In this document: positions 42,669 to 52,946 of the stretch, in pieces
How the letters are laid out: each line of letters opens with the position of its first letter
Numbering within the stretch: position 1 is the stretch's first letter
Assembly: GCF_001687625.2 (NCBI RefSeq)
Contig: NZ_CP016538.2
Coordinates: forward strand, 2,572,501-2,636,500
DNA length: 64,000 nt
Direction of reading: 5' to 3'
Origin: Planococcus maritimus
GTDB lineage: Bacteria; Bacillota; Bacilli; Bacillales_A; Planococcaceae
The notes under the pieces: model-generated
The model's input: only the letters and a program-made list of their open reading frames with translations
Databases searched by the model: none
What the model was told of the DNA's origin: nothing
Position numbers and translations under genes: made by a program

Positions 42669-43106
42669 TTAGTTTTCGAGTGCACTGATTTTCTGGACGC
42701 GGTTTTCATGACGGCCGCCTTCAAAATCAGTCGTCAGCCATGTTCTCGCAATTTCTTTCGCGAGTCCTGGTCCAATGACACGTTCGCCCATCGCCAAGAC
42801 ATTCGAATCGTTATGCTCACGGGTTGCTTTTGCACTGAACACATCGTGAACTAACGCACAGCGAATGCCTTTTACTTTATTGGCGGAAATCGACATGCCA
42901 ATACCTGTGCCACAAATCAAAATGCCTTTATCAAATTCTCCGTTTGCCACACCTTCCGCTACCGGTTGTGCATAGTCCGGATAGTCGACAGAATCGTCCG
43001 TTTGTGGTCCGAAGTCTTTATATTCAATCCCCAGTTCGTTTAATAAGTTGACAATCTCCTTGCGCAAATTATTGCCGCCGTGGTCTGATGAAATTGCTAT
43101 TTTCAT
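42669..43106 (-). CDS. rpiB: Ribose-5-phosphate isomerase B
   Basis: 145-residue RpiB/LacAB-family sugar isomerase of the pentose phosphate pathway. MKIAISSDHGG carries the substrate-binding Asp-His and GILICGTGIGMSISANK the catalytic Cys and phosphate loop. ATG 43106 follows GAGGG. Equivalent to B. subtilis YwlF. Confidence 0.92.
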   Translation of the reverse strand: MKIAISSDHGGNNLRKEIVNLLNELGIEYKDFGPQTDDSVDYPDYAQPVAEGVANGEFDKGILICGTGIGMSISANKVKGIRCALVHDVFSAKATREHNDSNVLAMGERVIGPGLAKEIARTWLTTDFEGGRHENRVQKISALEN

Positions 43107-43250
43107 AATTAACCCTCTTTTCGTTTTCATTTAGCGGGCAACCTGTAAATCAGTGCCGGCGCTTTTATTCAATTCTAACATTTTTGAACAGTTCCATGTT
43201 ACTTCCCCGTACCCGCTTTCTGCAACTAAAATCCTCGCGAGCCAGCCATT

Positions 43251-43301
43251 AAAAAGAGCTGTCCGCTAGCACATGCATTTAGGCTCTTGGACAGCTCTTT
43301 C
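43251..43301 (-). terminator. Terminator of ywlE
   Basis: Perfect 12-bp arms AAAGAGCTGTCC/GGACAGCTCTTT with a 24-nt loop, followed by TTTTTAATGG on the minus strand. Confidence 0.75.
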
Positions 43302-43304
43302 CCG

Positions 43305-43739
43305 CTACTTTTCATCGAATTGACTTGCCATCTTGTCGATTAATTGCTCCAGCTCTTTATAAGTTCTCCGGTATTCATCCAAAGAGCCGCCGTAAGGATC
43401 GCTGACATCGCCAGTAGAACCTTCTGCAAATTCTTTTACGGTGTGCAGTCTAGTTGCCACTTCAGGATAAATTTGCATGAGCATCATCTTATGTGAATAC
43501 GTCATGGTCAAAATCAACTCCGCCCATTCCACGTCACGCGGGTTCAGCGGCTTCGAGGTATGGTCAAATTCAATGGACTGTTCGCTCAGAACGGTTTGTG
43601 CATTTGCCGACAATGGTGCTTGCCCTGCGTAGATCCCTGCCGAGCGCGCTTCCATTCCCTCGATATTGCGGGTGTGCACAATTGCTTCTGCCATTGGGCT
43701 GCGGCATGTATTGCCTGTGCAGACGAATAAAATCTTCAT
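43305..43739 (-). CDS. ywlE: Protein arginine phosphatase YwlE
   Basis: 144-residue low-molecular-weight phosphatase. The P-loop is CTGNTCRSP (Cys7 nucleophile, Arg13) and the general acid lies in VSDPYGGS. Thr11 in the P-loop, instead of Ile or Leu of tyrosine phosphatases, is the residue known to give arginine-phosphate specificity in B. subtilis YwlE. It would counter the McsB arginine kinase, which marks proteins for ClpCP. Gene order with rpiB and ywlC is conserved. Confidence 0.88.
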   Translation of the reverse strand: MKILFVCTGNTCRSPMAEAIVHTRNIEGMEARSAGIYAGQAPLSANAQTVLSEQSIEFDHTSKPLNPRDVEWAELILTMTYSHKMMLMQIYPEVATRLHTVKEFAEGSTGDVSDPYGGSLDEYRRTYKELEQLIDKMASQFDEK

Positions 43740-43891
43740 CTAATCCCCCCTTGTTTTGCTTTTCTCTGTCATCATCTTTCCGTTCATTGCATTTATGGGA
43801 TGATGTGTCTCTAAGTTCTATTATAACGTACTTTATCAAGCTATTGTATGGATGCGGATTGGGCTTGAATGTGTAGAAGTTATTGTGGAAA

Positions 43892-44515
43892 GCTGGACTT
43901 GATAGTGAGGTGAATCCTTCGTTGATTCGTTCATCGCGAAGCAGTCGCCTTCCGCTTGGGGCTGGCCTTTCGCACTGAGCCCTGGTGCGCAGTTCGGCTT
44001 TAGGTTTCATTGGGTGTTGTGTGCGAGTAGGTATCACCGTTTATTGTTTTCATCCGCTGGTGGGGACTCTTAGCTGGTCTTGATAGTGAGATGAATTATT
44101 CGTTGATTGTTTTGTCACGAAGCAGTCGCTTCCCGCTTTGGGCTGGCCTCCTGCCATAAGCCGAGAAGGACGCTCGTCTTATGGCTTCGGCTCGCCCTTG
44201 TGCGCGGTTCGGCTTTAGATTTCATTGGGTGTTGTGTGCGAGGGGCTATCGCCGTTTATTGCTTTCATCCGCCGGCGGGGACGCTTAGCTGGGCTTAATA
44301 GTCAGATGAATCGGCCATTGGTTAGTTCATCTCGAAGCAGCCGCCTCCCCGCTTTGGGCTGGCCTCCTGCCATAAGCCAAGAAGAACGCTTGTCTTATGG
44401 CTTCGGCTCGCCCGTGGACGCGGTTTGGCTTTAGATTTCATTGGGTGTTGCGTGTGAGGGGCTATCGCCGTTTATTGCTTTCATCCGCTGGCGGGGACGC
44501 TTAGCTAGACTTGAT
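43892..44515 (-). repeat. Array of three ~200-216-bp structured repeat units
   Basis: Units begin near GCTGGACTTGATAGTGA (43892), GCTGGTCTTGATAGTGA (about 44072) and GCTGGGCTTAATAGTCA (about 44289). The second and third contain the 33-nt GCCATAAG..CTTATGGC hairpin (44153-44185 and 44369-44401, 216 bp apart); the first has lost it by an internal deletion. Same unit, opposite orientation, as 58183-59085. Confidence 0.88.
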
Positions 44516-44590
44516 GGTTACGAAGTTGCCGTGGCGGCTATTCAATTTGAACTTACAAAGCTGAACAAAGCTATTCAAATTAATTTTATT
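44515..44590 (-). repeat. Boundary sequence of the 44-kb array
   Basis: CTATTCAATTTG, CAAAGCTG and a following CAAA.CT.TTCA are shared, in the opposite orientation, with 58110-58165 beside the other array. The array and its edge therefore form one copied element. Confidence 0.7.
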
Positions 44591-44744
44591 GCCAGATGCA
44601 TTTAATTTATTTTCTAAAACTAGAGATGAAGCGGAAAGGGGCGAATGGATGGCGAGGGAAGCCGAGTCCATTCATTTGCGAAGCTTGAGCATAGCGAAAG
44701 TTGAGCAACGCTTTTCATATGATGTCCGATTATAGAGAAACTAG

Positions 44745-44870
44745 GTACTCTGGATTGAGCACTAGTGAGGGAAGCGGCTCAACTCCCGCCCCATTCACAG
44801 GCAGCTGAAAGCGCGACGTCCTGTCGTATCAGCTGCATGACTCGTATCCTGCAGGCCCCAAGTGTTCCCT
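44745..44870 (+). repeat. GACGTCCTGTC-core element, diverged copy
   Basis: Core GCGACGTCCTGTCG (44813-44826) flanked by CAGCTG on both sides, replacing the GCTAAG/CTTAGC arms of other copies while still able to pair; followed by a TATCCTGCAGG segment corresponding to the second hairpin. Confidence 0.7.
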
Positions 44871-44910
44871 TTGCAACGGAGCCTCACCTCTCTGACTTAA
44901 TTTTAAACAC

Positions 44911-44942
44911 AAAAAGCCACTGGAATTTTCCCAGTGGCTTTA
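44911..44942 (-). terminator. Terminator of ywlC
   Basis: AAAGCCACTGG/CCAGTGGCTTT stem followed by TTGTGTTT on the minus strand. Confidence 0.82.
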
Positions 44943-44971
44943 CATACTGTCATTCAATTCGTTTGCCGGCG

Positions 44972-45961
44972 TCAGCTGAACCATTTATGATCCGCAGCTT
45001 TTTCCAGGCGGTTCATCAGGGCAGCGTCTTCGTTTTCCGGCAACACGCAAGCGAGAATCAGATCGGCATCCGTCTGGTCGCATCGGCGCAGGCTGTCGTA
45101 CAACTTATCCACAGCCAGCGGGAAGCAATAATCTGCAGCTACGAAATCTTCGCGGCTCAGTACCGCGATTTTTTTCTTTTTACCATGGATGTGGTCGATT
45201 GCTTTTTCGATGAGCTTGCTATTGTGCTCGATTAGATAAAGCGGTGCTTGCGGCGCGTAATGGGCGTATTTCATGCCGGGAGCTTTGGGTGTGTTGCCTT
45301 TTGTTTCAGAAGACAAACGGACTGTGCCGATCACTTCTTCCAACTGCTCTTTTGTTACTTGACCAGGACGTAAAATGACTGGCGGTGCGCAAGTCATATC
45401 CAACACAGTGGATTCGATCCCGACTTGTGTCGGTCCGCCATCCAAAATGAGTGGAATCTTTCCGTTCATATCAAAGTAAACATGTTCAGCCAAAGTCGGG
45501 CTCGGTTTTCCGCTCGTATTGGCGCTCGGCGCTGCAACTGGCCGCTTTAATTGCTTCAATAAGTTTAACGCAACTGGATGATTCGGTACGCGAATGCCTA
45601 CTGTTGGCAAGCCAGCGGTTACGTTAGAAGCAAAGATATCTGGTTTCGCCTGCATGATTAAAGTCAGTGCCCCTGGCCAAAAAGCATCCATGCATTGCAG
45701 CGCTTTTTCAGGAACTTCTTCAACATACTCCAAGGCGGTTTCTTTGGAATCCACGTGAACAATCAACGGGTTATCAGTCGGACGGCCTTTTGCTTCAAAG
45801 ATCTTATCGACCGCTTCAGCGTTCATGGCATCCGCTCCGAGGCCGTATACGGTTTCGGTGGGAAATGCCACAACTTCCCCTCTGCGAATGTTATCCACAG
45901 CTTGTGTATAATTTTCGTCATTGTTCACATGTTCATCCACAAGAATCGTTTTTGTTTCCAC
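44972..45961 (-). CDS. ywlC: L-threonylcarbamoyladenylate synthase (Sua5/YwlC)
   Basis: 329-residue enzyme making threonylcarbamoyl-AMP for tRNA t6A37 modification. An N-terminal YrdC domain (about 15-205) has GEVVAFPTETVYGLGADA, KGRPTDNPLIVHV and PSANTSGKPSPT; a C-terminal Sua5 domain (about 230-329) starts with APGMKYAHYAPQAPL. Upstream of the repeat region and downstream of prmC, as in B. subtilis. Confidence 0.93.
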   Translation of the reverse strand: METKTILVDEHVNNDENYTQAVDNIRRGEVVAFPTETVYGLGADAMNAEAVDKIFEAKGRPTDNPLIVHVDSKETALEYVEEVPEKALQCMDAFWPGALTLIMQAKPDIFASNVTAGLPTVGIRVPNHPVALNLLKQLKRPVAAPSANTSGKPSPTLAEHVYFDMNGKIPLILDGGPTQVGIESTVLDMTCAPPVILRPGQVTKEQLEEVIGTVRLSSETKGNTPKAPGMKYAHYAPQAPLYLIEHNSKLIEKAIDHIHGKKKKIAVLSREDFVAADYCFPLAVDKLYDSLRRCDQTDADLILACVLPENEDAALMNRLEKAADHKWFS

Positions 45962-46049
45962 CTAAACATCTCCAGTACAATAAGGTTTTGGTGACAGTAT
46001 CCACATTTTGTGGATAACACCCCTTAACAACAGGTAATTTGTGCACAAT

Positions 46050-46925
46050 TTACTCTAAAATACAAAATACCATGCGGTCGTGTTTGTTGATATCTTTTTT
46101 ACAGTAAACGTGGGCTTCCGGCAAAGCTTTTTGGAACAAAGCAACGACTGCAGCACCTTGGCTATTGCCTATTTCGAGACCGATGACACCAGGGCGGCTG
46201 ATCAATTGAGGTACTTGTTCAGCCAAAGTTTCATAAGCTGCAAGTCCTTCGCGGTCAGCGAATAAAGCCTGATGCGGCTCGTATTCACGAACTGTATCAG
46301 ATAAACCAGATGCTTCGTGATGAGCGATATATGGCGGATTGGAGAGAATTATATCCCATTTTCTCCCTGCAAGCGGTGACGCCAGATCCCCTTTTGTGAA
46401 ATGGACGTCTGCATTCAAGGCTTCTGCATTGCGCTCAGCCACAAACAAAGCTTCTTCAGAAATATCCGTAGCCATTACTTCTACTTCTGGCAATTCACGT
46501 TTCAAAGTAATTGCAATAACTCCACTGCCTGTGCCAATGTCTGCTGCTTGAACTTCATCAGTGCCAAATAGCTCACGCTTCAACTTTAAGGTCTCTTCGA
46601 TAAGTTCTTCTGTTTCCGGACGCGGAATAAGCACAGCAGGCGATACTTGAAAAGTTCTTCCGTAAAATTGTTCAACACCCGTTAAATGTTGGACGGGTAC
46701 ACCCTCAACCAACTCTTCAACATTTGCCCAAAAGGCTTCAAATTGACGATCTTCGATTTTGTCGCGCATTGCTGCGACTAATTCGGAGTAATCCATCCCC
46801 AGTTCATGCTGCAATAAAATGCGGGCTGGTGTTTCTTCACGTCCGTTTTGCTTTAAATAGCTAGTTGCTTGCTCCAAGGCTTCGTAGACAAATTCCACTG
46901 TCGTTAAGGTATTAACTTTGTTCAT
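46050..46925 (-). CDS. prmC: Release factor glutamine methyltransferase PrmC
   Basis: 291-residue SAM-dependent enzyme that methylates the Gln of the GGQ motif of release factors. SAM motif [14 protein letters not shown] and catalytic NPPY (ILSNPPYIA) are present, as is the N-terminal helical domain. It overlaps prfA, its substrate gene, by 14 bp; GGAGAG precedes the ATG. Confidence 0.95.
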   Translation of the reverse strand: MNKVNTLTTVEFVYEALEQATSYLKQNGREETPARILLQHELGMDYSELVAAMRDKIEDRQFEAFWANVEELVEGVPVQHLTGVEQFYGRTFQVSPAVLIPRPETEELIEETLKLKRELFGTDEVQAADIGTGSGVIAITLKRELPEVEVMATDISEEALFVAERNAEALNADVHFTKGDLASPLAGRKWDIILSNPPYIAHHEASGLSDTVREYEPHQALFADREGLAAYETLAEQVPQLISRPGVIGLEIGNSQGAAVVALFQKALPEAHVYCKKDINKHDRMVFCILE

Positions 46926-47991
46926 TATTTAAGCTCTCCATCCTCGTTGATTGTTCATCGATCACCAGGGCGTCAACAATTTCATCCATTTTGCCTTGCA
47001 AGATTTGGTCTAGCTTCTGGATGGTCAAACCAATTCGATGGTCCGTCACTCGGTTTTGCGGGAAGTTATAAGTGCGGATACGCTCTGAACGGTCACCCGT
47101 ACCGACAGCGGATTTACGTACGGAATCATATTCTGCTTGTGCTTCTTGCTGGAACTTTTCATATACGCGGGCACGCAATACTTTCATCGCGCTCGCTTTG
47201 TTTTTAATCTGTGATTTTTCATCTTGGCATGTAACAACGATATTGGTCGGTAAATGCGTCAAACGTACAGCGGACATCGTCGTGTTGACTGATTGTCCTC
47301 CTGCACCTGATGATGCGTACGTATCGACGCGGATGTCATTGTCGTGTATATCAACTTCGACTTCTTCTACTTCTGGCAAACAAGCGACCGTTGCTGTCGA
47401 CGTATGGATGCGCCCGCCCGATTCAGTTTCAGGAACACGCTGTACACGATGCGCGCCGTTTTCATATTTAAGTTTGGAATAAGCGCCTTTGCCGGCTACC
47501 ATAAAGACCAATTCTTTAAATCCACCGATTTCCGTCGTGTTCGAGTCCATGATCTGCACTTTCCAGCCATTTGCTTCTGCAAAACGGGAATACATCTTGA
47601 ACAAATCGCCTGCGAACAAGGCAGCTTCGTCGCCGCCAGCTGCGCCACGGATTTCCATGATAACGTTTTTGTCATCATTCGGGTCTTTTGGAATCAATAG
47701 GATGTGAAGGCGTTCTTCTAATTCTTTTGAACGGCCTTCGAGTTCCGCAACTTCTTCTTTAACCATTTCACGCATGTCGGCATCCATTTTTTCTTCAAAC
47801 ATCGCTTTGGAATCCGCCAGTTGTGTTTGGACATCTTTGTATTCACGGTAGGTTTCCACCGTTTCCTGCAAATCGGATTGTTCTTTGGAGTAATCGCGCA
47901 GCTTATTCGTATCGCTGACAATATCCGGGTCACTCAACATTTCGTTGAGACGGTCGTATCTGTCTTCGACAGACTGTAAACGGTCAAACAT
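46912..47991 (-). CDS. prfA: Peptide chain release factor 1
   Basis: 359-residue factor reading UAA and UAG. GGQ motif in [15 protein letters not shown] and the PxT-type codon recognition segment RVPETES are visible. ATG 47991 follows AGAGGTG; the GTG three codons earlier lies inside that site. Confidence 0.96.
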   Translation of the reverse strand: MFDRLQSVEDRYDRLNEMLSDPDIVSDTNKLRDYSKEQSDLQETVETYREYKDVQTQLADSKAMFEEKMDADMREMVKEEVAELEGRSKELEERLHILLIPKDPNDDKNVIMEIRGAAGGDEAALFAGDLFKMYSRFAEANGWKVQIMDSNTTEIGGFKELVFMVAGKGAYSKLKYENGAHRVQRVPETESGGRIHTSTATVACLPEVEEVEVDIHDNDIRVDTYASSGAGGQSVNTTMSAVRLTHLPTNIVVTCQDEKSQIKNKASAMKVLRARVYEKFQQEAQAEYDSVRKSAVGTGDRSERIRTYNFPQNRVTDHRIGLTIQKLDQILQGKMDEIVDALVIDEQSTRMESLNNEQS

Positions 47992-48067
47992 TGTTTTCAC
48001 CTCTAGTTTCTTCTATATAAAGTCGATAATTCTGTGCATAGAATTTCATTGTTCCCGAAATTGGTTC

Positions 48068-48661
48068 TTATTCTGTAACGGTAACGCCAGCCGGAACTTC
48101 GTGGTGATGGCGGCAGCGTGGTTCGTAGGCTTCGGATGCGCCAACTAGAATAATCGGGTCATCCGAACCGGCTGGCTTGCCGTCGATCAGGCGTTGTGTG
48201 CGGCTCGCGGGTGATCCGCAGACGGTGCAAACAGCCTGCAATTTCGTTACTTGTTCTGCAATCGATAGTAAGGAAGGCATCGGACCGAACGGCACGCCGC
48301 GGAAATCCTGGTCGAGACCTGCGACGATAACACGGAATCCATGGTCTGCTAATTGCTGAACGTGATCAATAATTTCCATATCAAAAAATTGCGCTTCGTC
48401 GATTGCGATAATATCAAATTCATCGTTTATATATTCTTTCATCTCGCCGGAATGGCCGATTGGCAACGCGATGACCGTAGTCCCGTTATGAGAAACCACT
48501 GCCTCTTCACTATAGCGATTGTCCAATTTCGGCTTGAATACTGCAATTTTCTGCTTGGCGAATTGCGCACGGCGGATACGGCGGATCAATTCTTCCGATT
48601 TTCCCGAAAACATGCTTCCGCAGATCAACTCGACCCATCCAGTCTGTTTCATGACGTACAT
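48068..48661 (-). CDS. tdk: Thymidine kinase
   Basis: 197-residue type II thymidine kinase of pyrimidine salvage. Walker [22 protein letters not shown] (Walker B/active site), lasso-loop Tyr near AYEPRC, and zinc-binding Cys pairs (CTVCG and C-x-H). ATG 48661 follows AAAGGGG. Order prfA-tdk-rpmE-rho is conserved in Bacilli. Confidence 0.94.
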   Translation of the reverse strand: MYVMKQTGWVELICGSMFSGKSEELIRRIRRAQFAKQKIAVFKPKLDNRYSEEAVVSHNGTTVIALPIGHSGEMKEYINDEFDIIAIDEAQFFDMEIIDHVQQLADHGFRVIVAGLDQDFRGVPFGPMPSLLSIAEQVTKLQAVCTVCGSPASRTQRLIDGKPAGSDDPIILVGASEAYEPRCRHHHEVPAGVTVTE

Positions 48662-48763
48662 AGTGGAGACCCCTTTCAAACATTCACTGTTAGTATCATA
48701 CCAAAAATGTTGGTAATGCCTATCATTTTTTTGCTATGTAATTGATTTTTTCCGTTATACGGC

Positions 48764-48806
48764 GAAAAAAAATACCCATCCGGCGTTTTCGCGACGGACG
48801 GGTATA
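48764..48806 (-). terminator. Terminator of rpmE
   Basis: ATACCCATCCG/CGGACGGGTAT stem with one mismatch, 12-nt loop, followed by eight T on the minus strand. Confidence 0.87.
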
Positions 48807-48814
48807 ATGGTGAC

Positions 48815-49030
48815 TTAGTTGTTGATTTCTTCTTTGAGACCGTATTTTTTGTTGAAACGGTCTACGCGGCCATCTGCAGCTGCGAATTTTTGACGTCCAG
48901 TATAGAATGGATGACATTCTGAGCAAAGCTCAACGTTAATGTTCTCTTTTACTGAACCTGTTTCGAATGAGTTGCCGCATGAGCAAGTCACCGTTGCTTT
49001 TTTGTACTCTGGGTGAATACCTGTTTTCAT
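48815..49030 (-). CDS. rpmE: 50S ribosomal protein L31 (zinc-binding form)
   Basis: 71 residues. Four Cys/His zinc ligands in TCSCGNSF and [11 protein letters not shown] define the C+ (type A) form, as opposed to zinc-free YtiA; this form can serve as a zinc store. C-terminal [14 protein letters not shown] is conserved. Confidence 0.96.
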   Translation of the reverse strand: MKTGIHPEYKKATVTCSCGNSFETGSVKENINVELCSECHPFYTGRQKFAAADGRVDRFNKKYGLKEEINN

Positions 49031-49084
49031 AATGTTTTCTCCTCCCGCCCTGAACCATCTGGAACAGAGTTTAATCTATTTAGC

Positions 49085-49124
49085 CTATTGCCTTACACGG
49101 CTCGTTAGGTCGTATATGCAATAG
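49085..49124 (-). promoter_or_regulatory. Hairpin in the rpmE leader
   Basis: CTATTGC/GCAATAG ends (49085-49091 and 49118-49124) about 55-95 nt before the rpmE start, followed by a CTGTTCCAGATGGTTCAG partial palindrome just before the ribosome site. Candidate autoregulatory leader; function unproven. Confidence 0.35.
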
Positions 49125-49180
49125 TACTGTTTTGTTTCACTCTTATAATCATAGCAAAACTTAACTGCTTTTGCAAGCAA

Positions 49181-50464
49181 TCAAATCGGCTTTCGCGTTG
49201 TGCGTGATGCTTTGCCGTCTCTTGGCAATTGACTGAAAAACTCTTCATTCGTTTTCGAATGGCTGAGCTTTTTCATGAAACGCTCTGTAAAGTCCGGCGT
49301 ATCCGAAAAGGTTTTGCGGATAGTCCATAGTTTATCAAGTTGTTCCGGTTTCATCAACAATTCTTCCTTGCGGGTTCCTGAGCGGCGGATATCAAGCGCC
49401 GGGAAAATGCGGCGTTCCGCCAAACTGCGATCTAAATGCAGCTCCATATTGCCGGTGCCCTTGAACTCTTCGTAAATGACTTCATCCATGCGGGAACCTG
49501 TATCAACGAGTGCCGTTGCGAGAATCGTCAAACTGCCACCTTCTTCGATATTACGCGCGGCGCCGAAAAAGCGCTTCGGGCGATGAAATGCAGCAGGGTC
49601 AATCCCTCCGGACAACGTACGCCCACTTGGTGGGATCACCAAATTATAGGCACGCGCCAAACGAGTGATAGAGTCCATCAAAATGACGACATCGCGCTTA
49701 TGTTCAACAAGACGCATCGCACGTTCGAGAACCAGCTCGGCCACTTTGACATGATTTTCAGGAACTTCATCGAAAGTTGAAGATACCACATCAGCGTCAA
49801 CCGAACGTTCGATATCCGTCACTTCTTCTGGCCGTTCATCGATTAACAGGACAATCAATTCCGCTTCCGGATGGTTTGTCGTTACAGCATTGGCAATTTC
49901 TTTTAAGAGCATCGTTTTTCCGGCTTTCGGCGGCGCCACAATCAATCCGCGCTGGCCGAATCCGACAGGTGAGATGAGATCCATAATGCGCGTAGATAAA
50001 TGTTCCGGCCCAGTCTCTAATAAGATATGACGATCCGGATACAATGGTGTCAGGCCTGGAAAATGGACGCGCTCTTTCGCGACTTCTGGGTCTTCACCGT
50101 TTACTGCTTCTACTTGAAGCAGCCCAAAATAACGTTCGTTTTCTTTAGGTGGCCGAACCTTGCCGGATACTTTATCTCCATTTCTAAGGTCGAAACGGCG
50201 GATCTGGGAAGCAGAGATGTAAATGTCCTGCGAACTTGGTGAATAGTTGATTGGGCGAAGGAAACCGAAACCTTCCGATTGAATGATTTCCAAAACACCT
50301 TCCATGAAAAAGAAGCCTTCCTGTTCTGCACGGGTTTTGAGAATGGCGAAAATCAATTCTTTTTTTGTCAGTTTGCTGTAATTATTTAATTTGTATTCTT
50401 TCGCCAAGTTATAAAGTTCTTTGAGCGTCATATTTTCCAAAGCGGAAATTGTCATCGTTGCCAT
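49181..50464 (-). CDS. rho: Transcription termination factor Rho
   Basis: 427-residue hexameric RNA helicase. N-terminal helix bundle ([20 protein letters not shown]), RNA-binding cold-shock fold ([21 protein letters not shown] split at the RNP), Walker [16 protein letters not shown], Walker [16 protein letters not shown] and R-loop [10 protein letters not shown]. No insertion domain. The ribosome site is weak; the chosen ATG gives the same N-terminal length as B. subtilis Rho. Confidence 0.96.
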   Translation of the reverse strand: MATMTISALENMTLKELYNLAKEYKLNNYSKLTKKELIFAILKTRAEQEGFFFMEGVLEIIQSEGFGFLRPINYSPSSQDIYISASQIRRFDLRNGDKVSGKVRPPKENERYFGLLQVEAVNGEDPEVAKERVHFPGLTPLYPDRHILLETGPEHLSTRIMDLISPVGFGQRGLIVAPPKAGKTMLLKEIANAVTTNHPEAELIVLLIDERPEEVTDIERSVDADVVSSTFDEVPENHVKVAELVLERAMRLVEHKRDVVILMDSITRLARAYNLVIPPSGRTLSGGIDPAAFHRPKRFFGAARNIEEGGSLTILATALVDTGSRMDEVIYEEFKGTGNMELHLDRSLAERRIFPALDIRRSGTRKEELLMKPEQLDKLWTIRKTFSDTPDFTERFMKKLSHSKTNEEFFSQLPRDGKASRTTRKPI

Positions 50465-50532
50465 CTAGTTGGACACCACACTTATCATTAGTTTCGATTT
50501 TTTTGGGGAATTTCGATTGTTCTGGAGTCATT

Positions 50533-50567
50533 AAAGAAGGAGCCCGGCATAAAGCCGGACTCAGGTT
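50533..50567 (-). terminator. Terminator of glpX
   Basis: GAGCCCGGC/GCCGGACTC stem with one mismatch and ATAAA-type loop, then a weak T-rich tract; efficiency uncertain. Confidence 0.6.
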
Positions 50568-50580
50568 TGGAGTATAGAAA

Positions 50581-51546
50581 TTAATCTTTCATGACAAGAT
50601 CCGGTTTTTTCTTAAGGCTATGGCGCCCCTCGACAAAACGAACCGTGCCGGATTTCGCGCGCATGACCAAGGTATGGCTTTCTGCAAAAGCACCTTTCAG
50701 TTGGACACCACGAAGAAGTTCTCCGTCTGTAATCCCGGTTGCTGCAAAGATCGCATCGTCGCCTTTAACTAGGTCATCCATCATCAACACTTTATCGACT
50801 TCAAGGCCCATATCCAGGCAGCGTTGTCTTTCCTCTTCGTCCTGAGGCATCAGTTTCCCTTGAAATTCTCCTCCGAGACATTTCAAGCCAACTGCTGATA
50901 TAACCCCTTCCGGAGCTCCGCCTATCCCGAATAGGATATCGACACCCGTTTGGTCGAAAGCTGTATTGATAGCGCCGGCAATATCACCGTCTGTAATCAA
51001 TTTGATACGAGCTCCCGCTTCACGGATTTCCTTGATGATCTGTGCATGGCGCGGACGATCGATAATCGTTGCGACAACGTCCTCGATGTCCTTGTTTTTC
51101 GCTTTGGCTACTGCGCGTAAATTGTCGATGACCGGGGCATTGATGTCAATTGTGCCGACAGCTTCAGGGCCGACCGCAATTTTGTCCATATACATATCCG
51201 GTGCATTGAGTAAATTTCCGCGGTCCGCAATCGCCAATACGGCAATCGCATTCCAGCCGCCGGCAGCGACAATATTCGTGCCTTCTACCGGGTCAACCGC
51301 CACGTCCACTTCAGGGCCGTCGCCTGAACCAAGTTTTTCGCCGATATAGAGCATCGGAGCTTCGTCCATTTCGCCTTCGCCGATAACAACGGTTCCGCGC
51401 ATCGGGATCGTGTCGAATACAGTGCGCATCGCTTCCGTAGCCGCATCATCTGCTTCATTTTTCAAGCCGCGGCCCATCCATTTAGAAGAAGCGATTGCTG
51501 CCGCCTCTGTAATCCGCACTAATTCCATCGAAAGACTTCGTTCCAT
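50581..51546 (-). CDS. glpX: Class II fructose-1,6-bisphosphatase GlpX
   Basis: 321-residue Li+-sensitive phosphatase of gluconeogenesis. Metal site motifs GEGEMDEAP and VDPVEGTN, active-site [11 protein letters not shown]. Lies between murAB and rho, as ywjI does in B. subtilis; together with fbaA and tal it forms a central sugar phosphate cluster. Confidence 0.94.
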   Translation of the reverse strand: MERSLSMELVRITEAAAIASSKWMGRGLKNEADDAATEAMRTVFDTIPMRGTVVIGEGEMDEAPMLYIGEKLGSGDGPEVDVAVDPVEGTNIVAAGGWNAIAVLAIADRGNLLNAPDMYMDKIAVGPEAVGTIDINAPVIDNLRAVAKAKNKDIEDVVATIIDRPRHAQIIKEIREAGARIKLITDGDIAGAINTAFDQTGVDILFGIGGAPEGVISAVGLKCLGGEFQGKLMPQDEEERQRCLDMGLEVDKVLMMDDLVKGDDAIFAATGITDGELLRGVQLKGAFAESHTLVMRAKSGTVRFVEGRHSLKKKPDLVMKD

Positions 51547-51618
51547 AATTCATTTCCTCCGTTCACTCTTTAAATATGCCATTTATATTGTAGCATATAT
51601 AGAACACTCATTAGAGAG

Positions 51619-52920
51619 TCAATTCACGTCTGAACTGAGGTCGGACGACTTGCCGCTTGCTACCGGGTCAATTGTTTCACGGCGAATGTCAGCGCCTAGG
51701 CCACGCAGTTTTTCAATGATGTTTGAATAGCCGCGTTCAATGTGATAAATCTCACGCACTTCCGTTTCACCTTCAGCAAGCAAGCCTGCGATAACTAGTG
51801 CAGCGCCTGCACGCAAATCGGAAGCAACAACGGTCGCTGCAGTCAATGGCGTCGGCCCAGTAACGACAGCAGCACGTCCTTCGACACGTCCAACCGCATT
51901 CATGCGGCGCAGCTCATCGATATGCTTGAAGCGTGCCGAATAAATGGTATCGGTGATCATCGAAGATCCGTGTGCTTGTGTCATCAAGACCGAGAACGGC
52001 TGCTGCAAATCGGTCGCAAACCCTGGATACACCAAAGTTTTCACATCGATTGGCTGCAAGTTTTCGGTTTTCGGAATGTGGATCGATTCCTCGTCTTCTT
52101 GTACTTCGACGCCCATTTCACGGAGCTTCGCAGTTAATGCTTCCATATGGAAAGGAATAACGTTATCAATCGTTACCCCGTCACCAGCAGCTGCCGCCAT
52201 AATCATGAAAGTCCCGGCTTCGATGCGGTCTGGAATGATGGTGTGATTGGTACCATGAAGTTCATCGACACCTTCGATACGGATGACATTGGTACCGGCA
52301 CCTTTGATTTTCGCGCCCATATTGGTGAGAAGCGTCGCGACATCGATGATTTCCGGCTCTTTCGCCGCGTTTTCAATCACCGTCTGCCCTTTCGCCCGAA
52401 CCGCTGCAAGCATGATATTAATCGTTGCGCCTACGCTAACAACATCTAGATAAATCTTTGCGCCGCGGAGTTCATCAGCACGCAAATAAATCGCACCGTG
52501 CTCGTTGGTTACTTTTGCACCTAGCGCTTCGAAACCTTTAATATGCTGGTCGATTGGACGCGGCCCGAGGAAACAGCCTCCTGGCAGTCCGATCGCAGCG
52601 TGCTTGAAACGTCCGAGCATTGCGCCCATCATATAGTAGGAAGCCCGCAATTTTTTGACGTTGCCGTTTGGCAAAGGCATGTCGACCATTTCTGTCGGAT
52701 CGATTTGCATGACGCCGTCTTCAAATGTGACGGAGCCTCCGATTTCTTCCAAAATATTTTTCAATGTCCAAACATCGGAAATTTCCGGCAAGCCTTCAAT
52801 CGAAACCGGCGAATTCGCCAAGATCGAAGCCGGGATGAGTGCTACGGCGCTATTTTTGGCGCCGTTGACTTTAATCGTCCCAGATAGGCGTTTGCCGCCT
52901 GTTATTTTATAAACGTCCAT
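51619..52920 (-). CDS. murAB: Second UDP-GlcNAc 1-carboxyvinyltransferase, MurAB/MurZ
   Basis: 433-residue paralogue of the enzyme at 26571. It keeps the catalytic Cys in [28 protein letters not shown] and [15 protein letters not shown], so it should be active and fosfomycin-sensitive. Low-GC Gram-positives commonly carry two MurA types; position between tal and glpX matches B. subtilis murAB. The C-terminal tail is polar and Ser/Asp-rich. Confidence 0.93.
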   Translation of the reverse strand: MDVYKITGGKRLSGTIKVNGAKNSAVALIPASILANSPVSIEGLPEISDVWTLKNILEEIGGSVTFEDGVMQIDPTEMVDMPLPNGNVKKLRASYYMMGAMLGRFKHAAIGLPGGCFLGPRPIDQHIKGFEALGAKVTNEHGAIYLRADELRGAKIYLDVVSVGATINIMLAAVRAKGQTVIENAAKEPEIIDVATLLTNMGAKIKGAGTNVIRIEGVDELHGTNHTIIPDRIEAGTFMIMAAAAGDGVTIDNVIPFHMEALTAKLREMGVEVQEDEESIHIPKTENLQPIDVKTLVYPGFATDLQQPFSVLMTQAHGSSMITDTIYSARFKHIDELRRMNAVGRVEGRAAVVTGPTPLTAATVVASDLRAGAALVIAGLLAEGETEVREIYHIERGYSNIIEKLRGLGADIRRETIDPVASGKSSDLSSDVN

Positions 52921-52946
52921 TGTATTTCTCCTTTTCCCTGTCAGCC

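Larger units (their letters stand above)
43740..44910. other. 1.2-kb non-coding region with a repeat array
   Basis: Contains a three-unit array (43892-44515), a boundary sequence shared with the 58-kb array, a hairpin around GAATGGAT...GTCCATTC near 44650-44680 and a GACGTCCTGTC-core element (44813-44826). No gene seen. Confidence 0.75.
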
